Source: Fidelibacterota bacterium
Lineage (GTDB): Bacteria; Fidelibacterota; UBA2242
Reading direction: 5' to 3'
Length of the DNA stretch: 6,837 bases
NCBI GenBank assembly: GCA_023133185.1
Contig: JAGLWX010000338.1
Coordinates: 1-6,837, forward strand
Shown here: in pieces, positions 6,684 to 6,837 of the stretch
Layout: each line of letters begins with the position of its first letter
How positions within the stretch are numbered: position 1 is the first letter of the stretch
Program-made: the position numbers and the translations under genes
Notes under the pieces: model-generated
Told to the model about the DNA's origin: nothing
Databases searched by the model: none
Seen by the model: only the letters and a program-made list of their open reading frames with translations

Positions 6684-6837
6684 AATTAAAGCTGCATCAG
6701 GAAAGATGATAAAGTCAAGACCGGGAAAATCCGCAGCTCCGGCATCCCTAAAGTTCACCCGAAATGGAAAAAGCCTTGTTTCATGAAAATTCCAATCAAC
6801 CTCCCCTTTCATCCCCTCCTTGGCACGGGAGAGAAAT
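6684..6837. other. Upstream region of the radical SAM gene with possible dispersed-repeat fragment at the edge
   Basis: No confident gene is seen in these 154 bases, apart from the possible N-terminal extension of the minus-strand gene. The outer part (about 6795-6833) is strongly strand-skewed: pyrimidine-rich CCTCCCC and CCCCTCC blocks on the plus strand (6800-6819) followed by TTGGCACGGGAG. CTCC (6816-6819) and GGAG (6828-6831) can pair as a short stem. A 10-base palindrome TTTCATGAAA lies at 6779-6788. The composition recalls dispersed intergenic repeats with CCCCTCCTTGG-type arms, but it is cut by the window edge and cannot be proven. Confidence 0.3.

Noticed and set aside
6685..6718. 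Possible promoter for the radical SAM gene (TTGACT at 6713-6718 and TTTAAT at 6685-6690, minus strand)
   Set aside because: The spacing is 22 bases, too long for a standard promoter, and the putative -10 abuts the start codon, so I do not call it.

Overview
The window (a little under half GC by eye) holds a tightly packed plus-strand operon for a MacAB-type tripartite ABC export system, a short palindrome-rich intergenic spacer, and one convergent minus-strand radical SAM gene. All genes read as ordinary bacterial coding sequence. The organism cannot be named from this sequence. The operon plan (adaptor, exported unknown protein, stand-alone ATPase, two MacB-like permeases) and the GxxxGxGG-rich exported protein suggest a Gram-negative, probably uncultured lineage near the FCB candidate phyla, but that is only an impression.

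Positions 1-4833 are a five-gene run. It comprises the C-terminal part of a periplasmic adaptor (MacA/HlyD family, cut by the left edge), a 307-residue exported protein of unknown function with an acidic Asp/Trp linker and a glycine-rich, beta-strand-like body, a 230-residue MacB/LolD-type ATPase, and two paralogous FtsX/MacB-type permeases of 409 and 406 residues. The first four genes overlap by 4, 1 and 4 bases (ATGA, TGATG, TTGA) and the fifth starts 9 bases after the fourth ends, so they are almost certainly co-transcribed and translationally coupled. The ATPase should power a heterodimer of the two permeases. The adaptor should link them across the periplasm. The unknown protein, encoded inside the operon, may be an outer-membrane or periplasmic partner. 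The cargo is unknown.

Positions 4834-5060 separate convergent genes and contain the most striking non-coding structure. It is a 107-base element with near two-fold symmetry: a perfect 28-base palindrome in the centre, flanked almost equidistantly by two small hairpins that are inverted copies of each other. The two differences between the copies are a compensatory base-pair change. It looks like a REP/BIME-type mobile palindromic repeat.

Positions 5061-6683 (minus strand) encode a B12-binding-domain radical SAM protein, with an unsettled start. Positions 6684-6837 lie upstream of it and include a purine/pyrimidine-skewed stretch at the right edge that may belong to another dispersed repeat.
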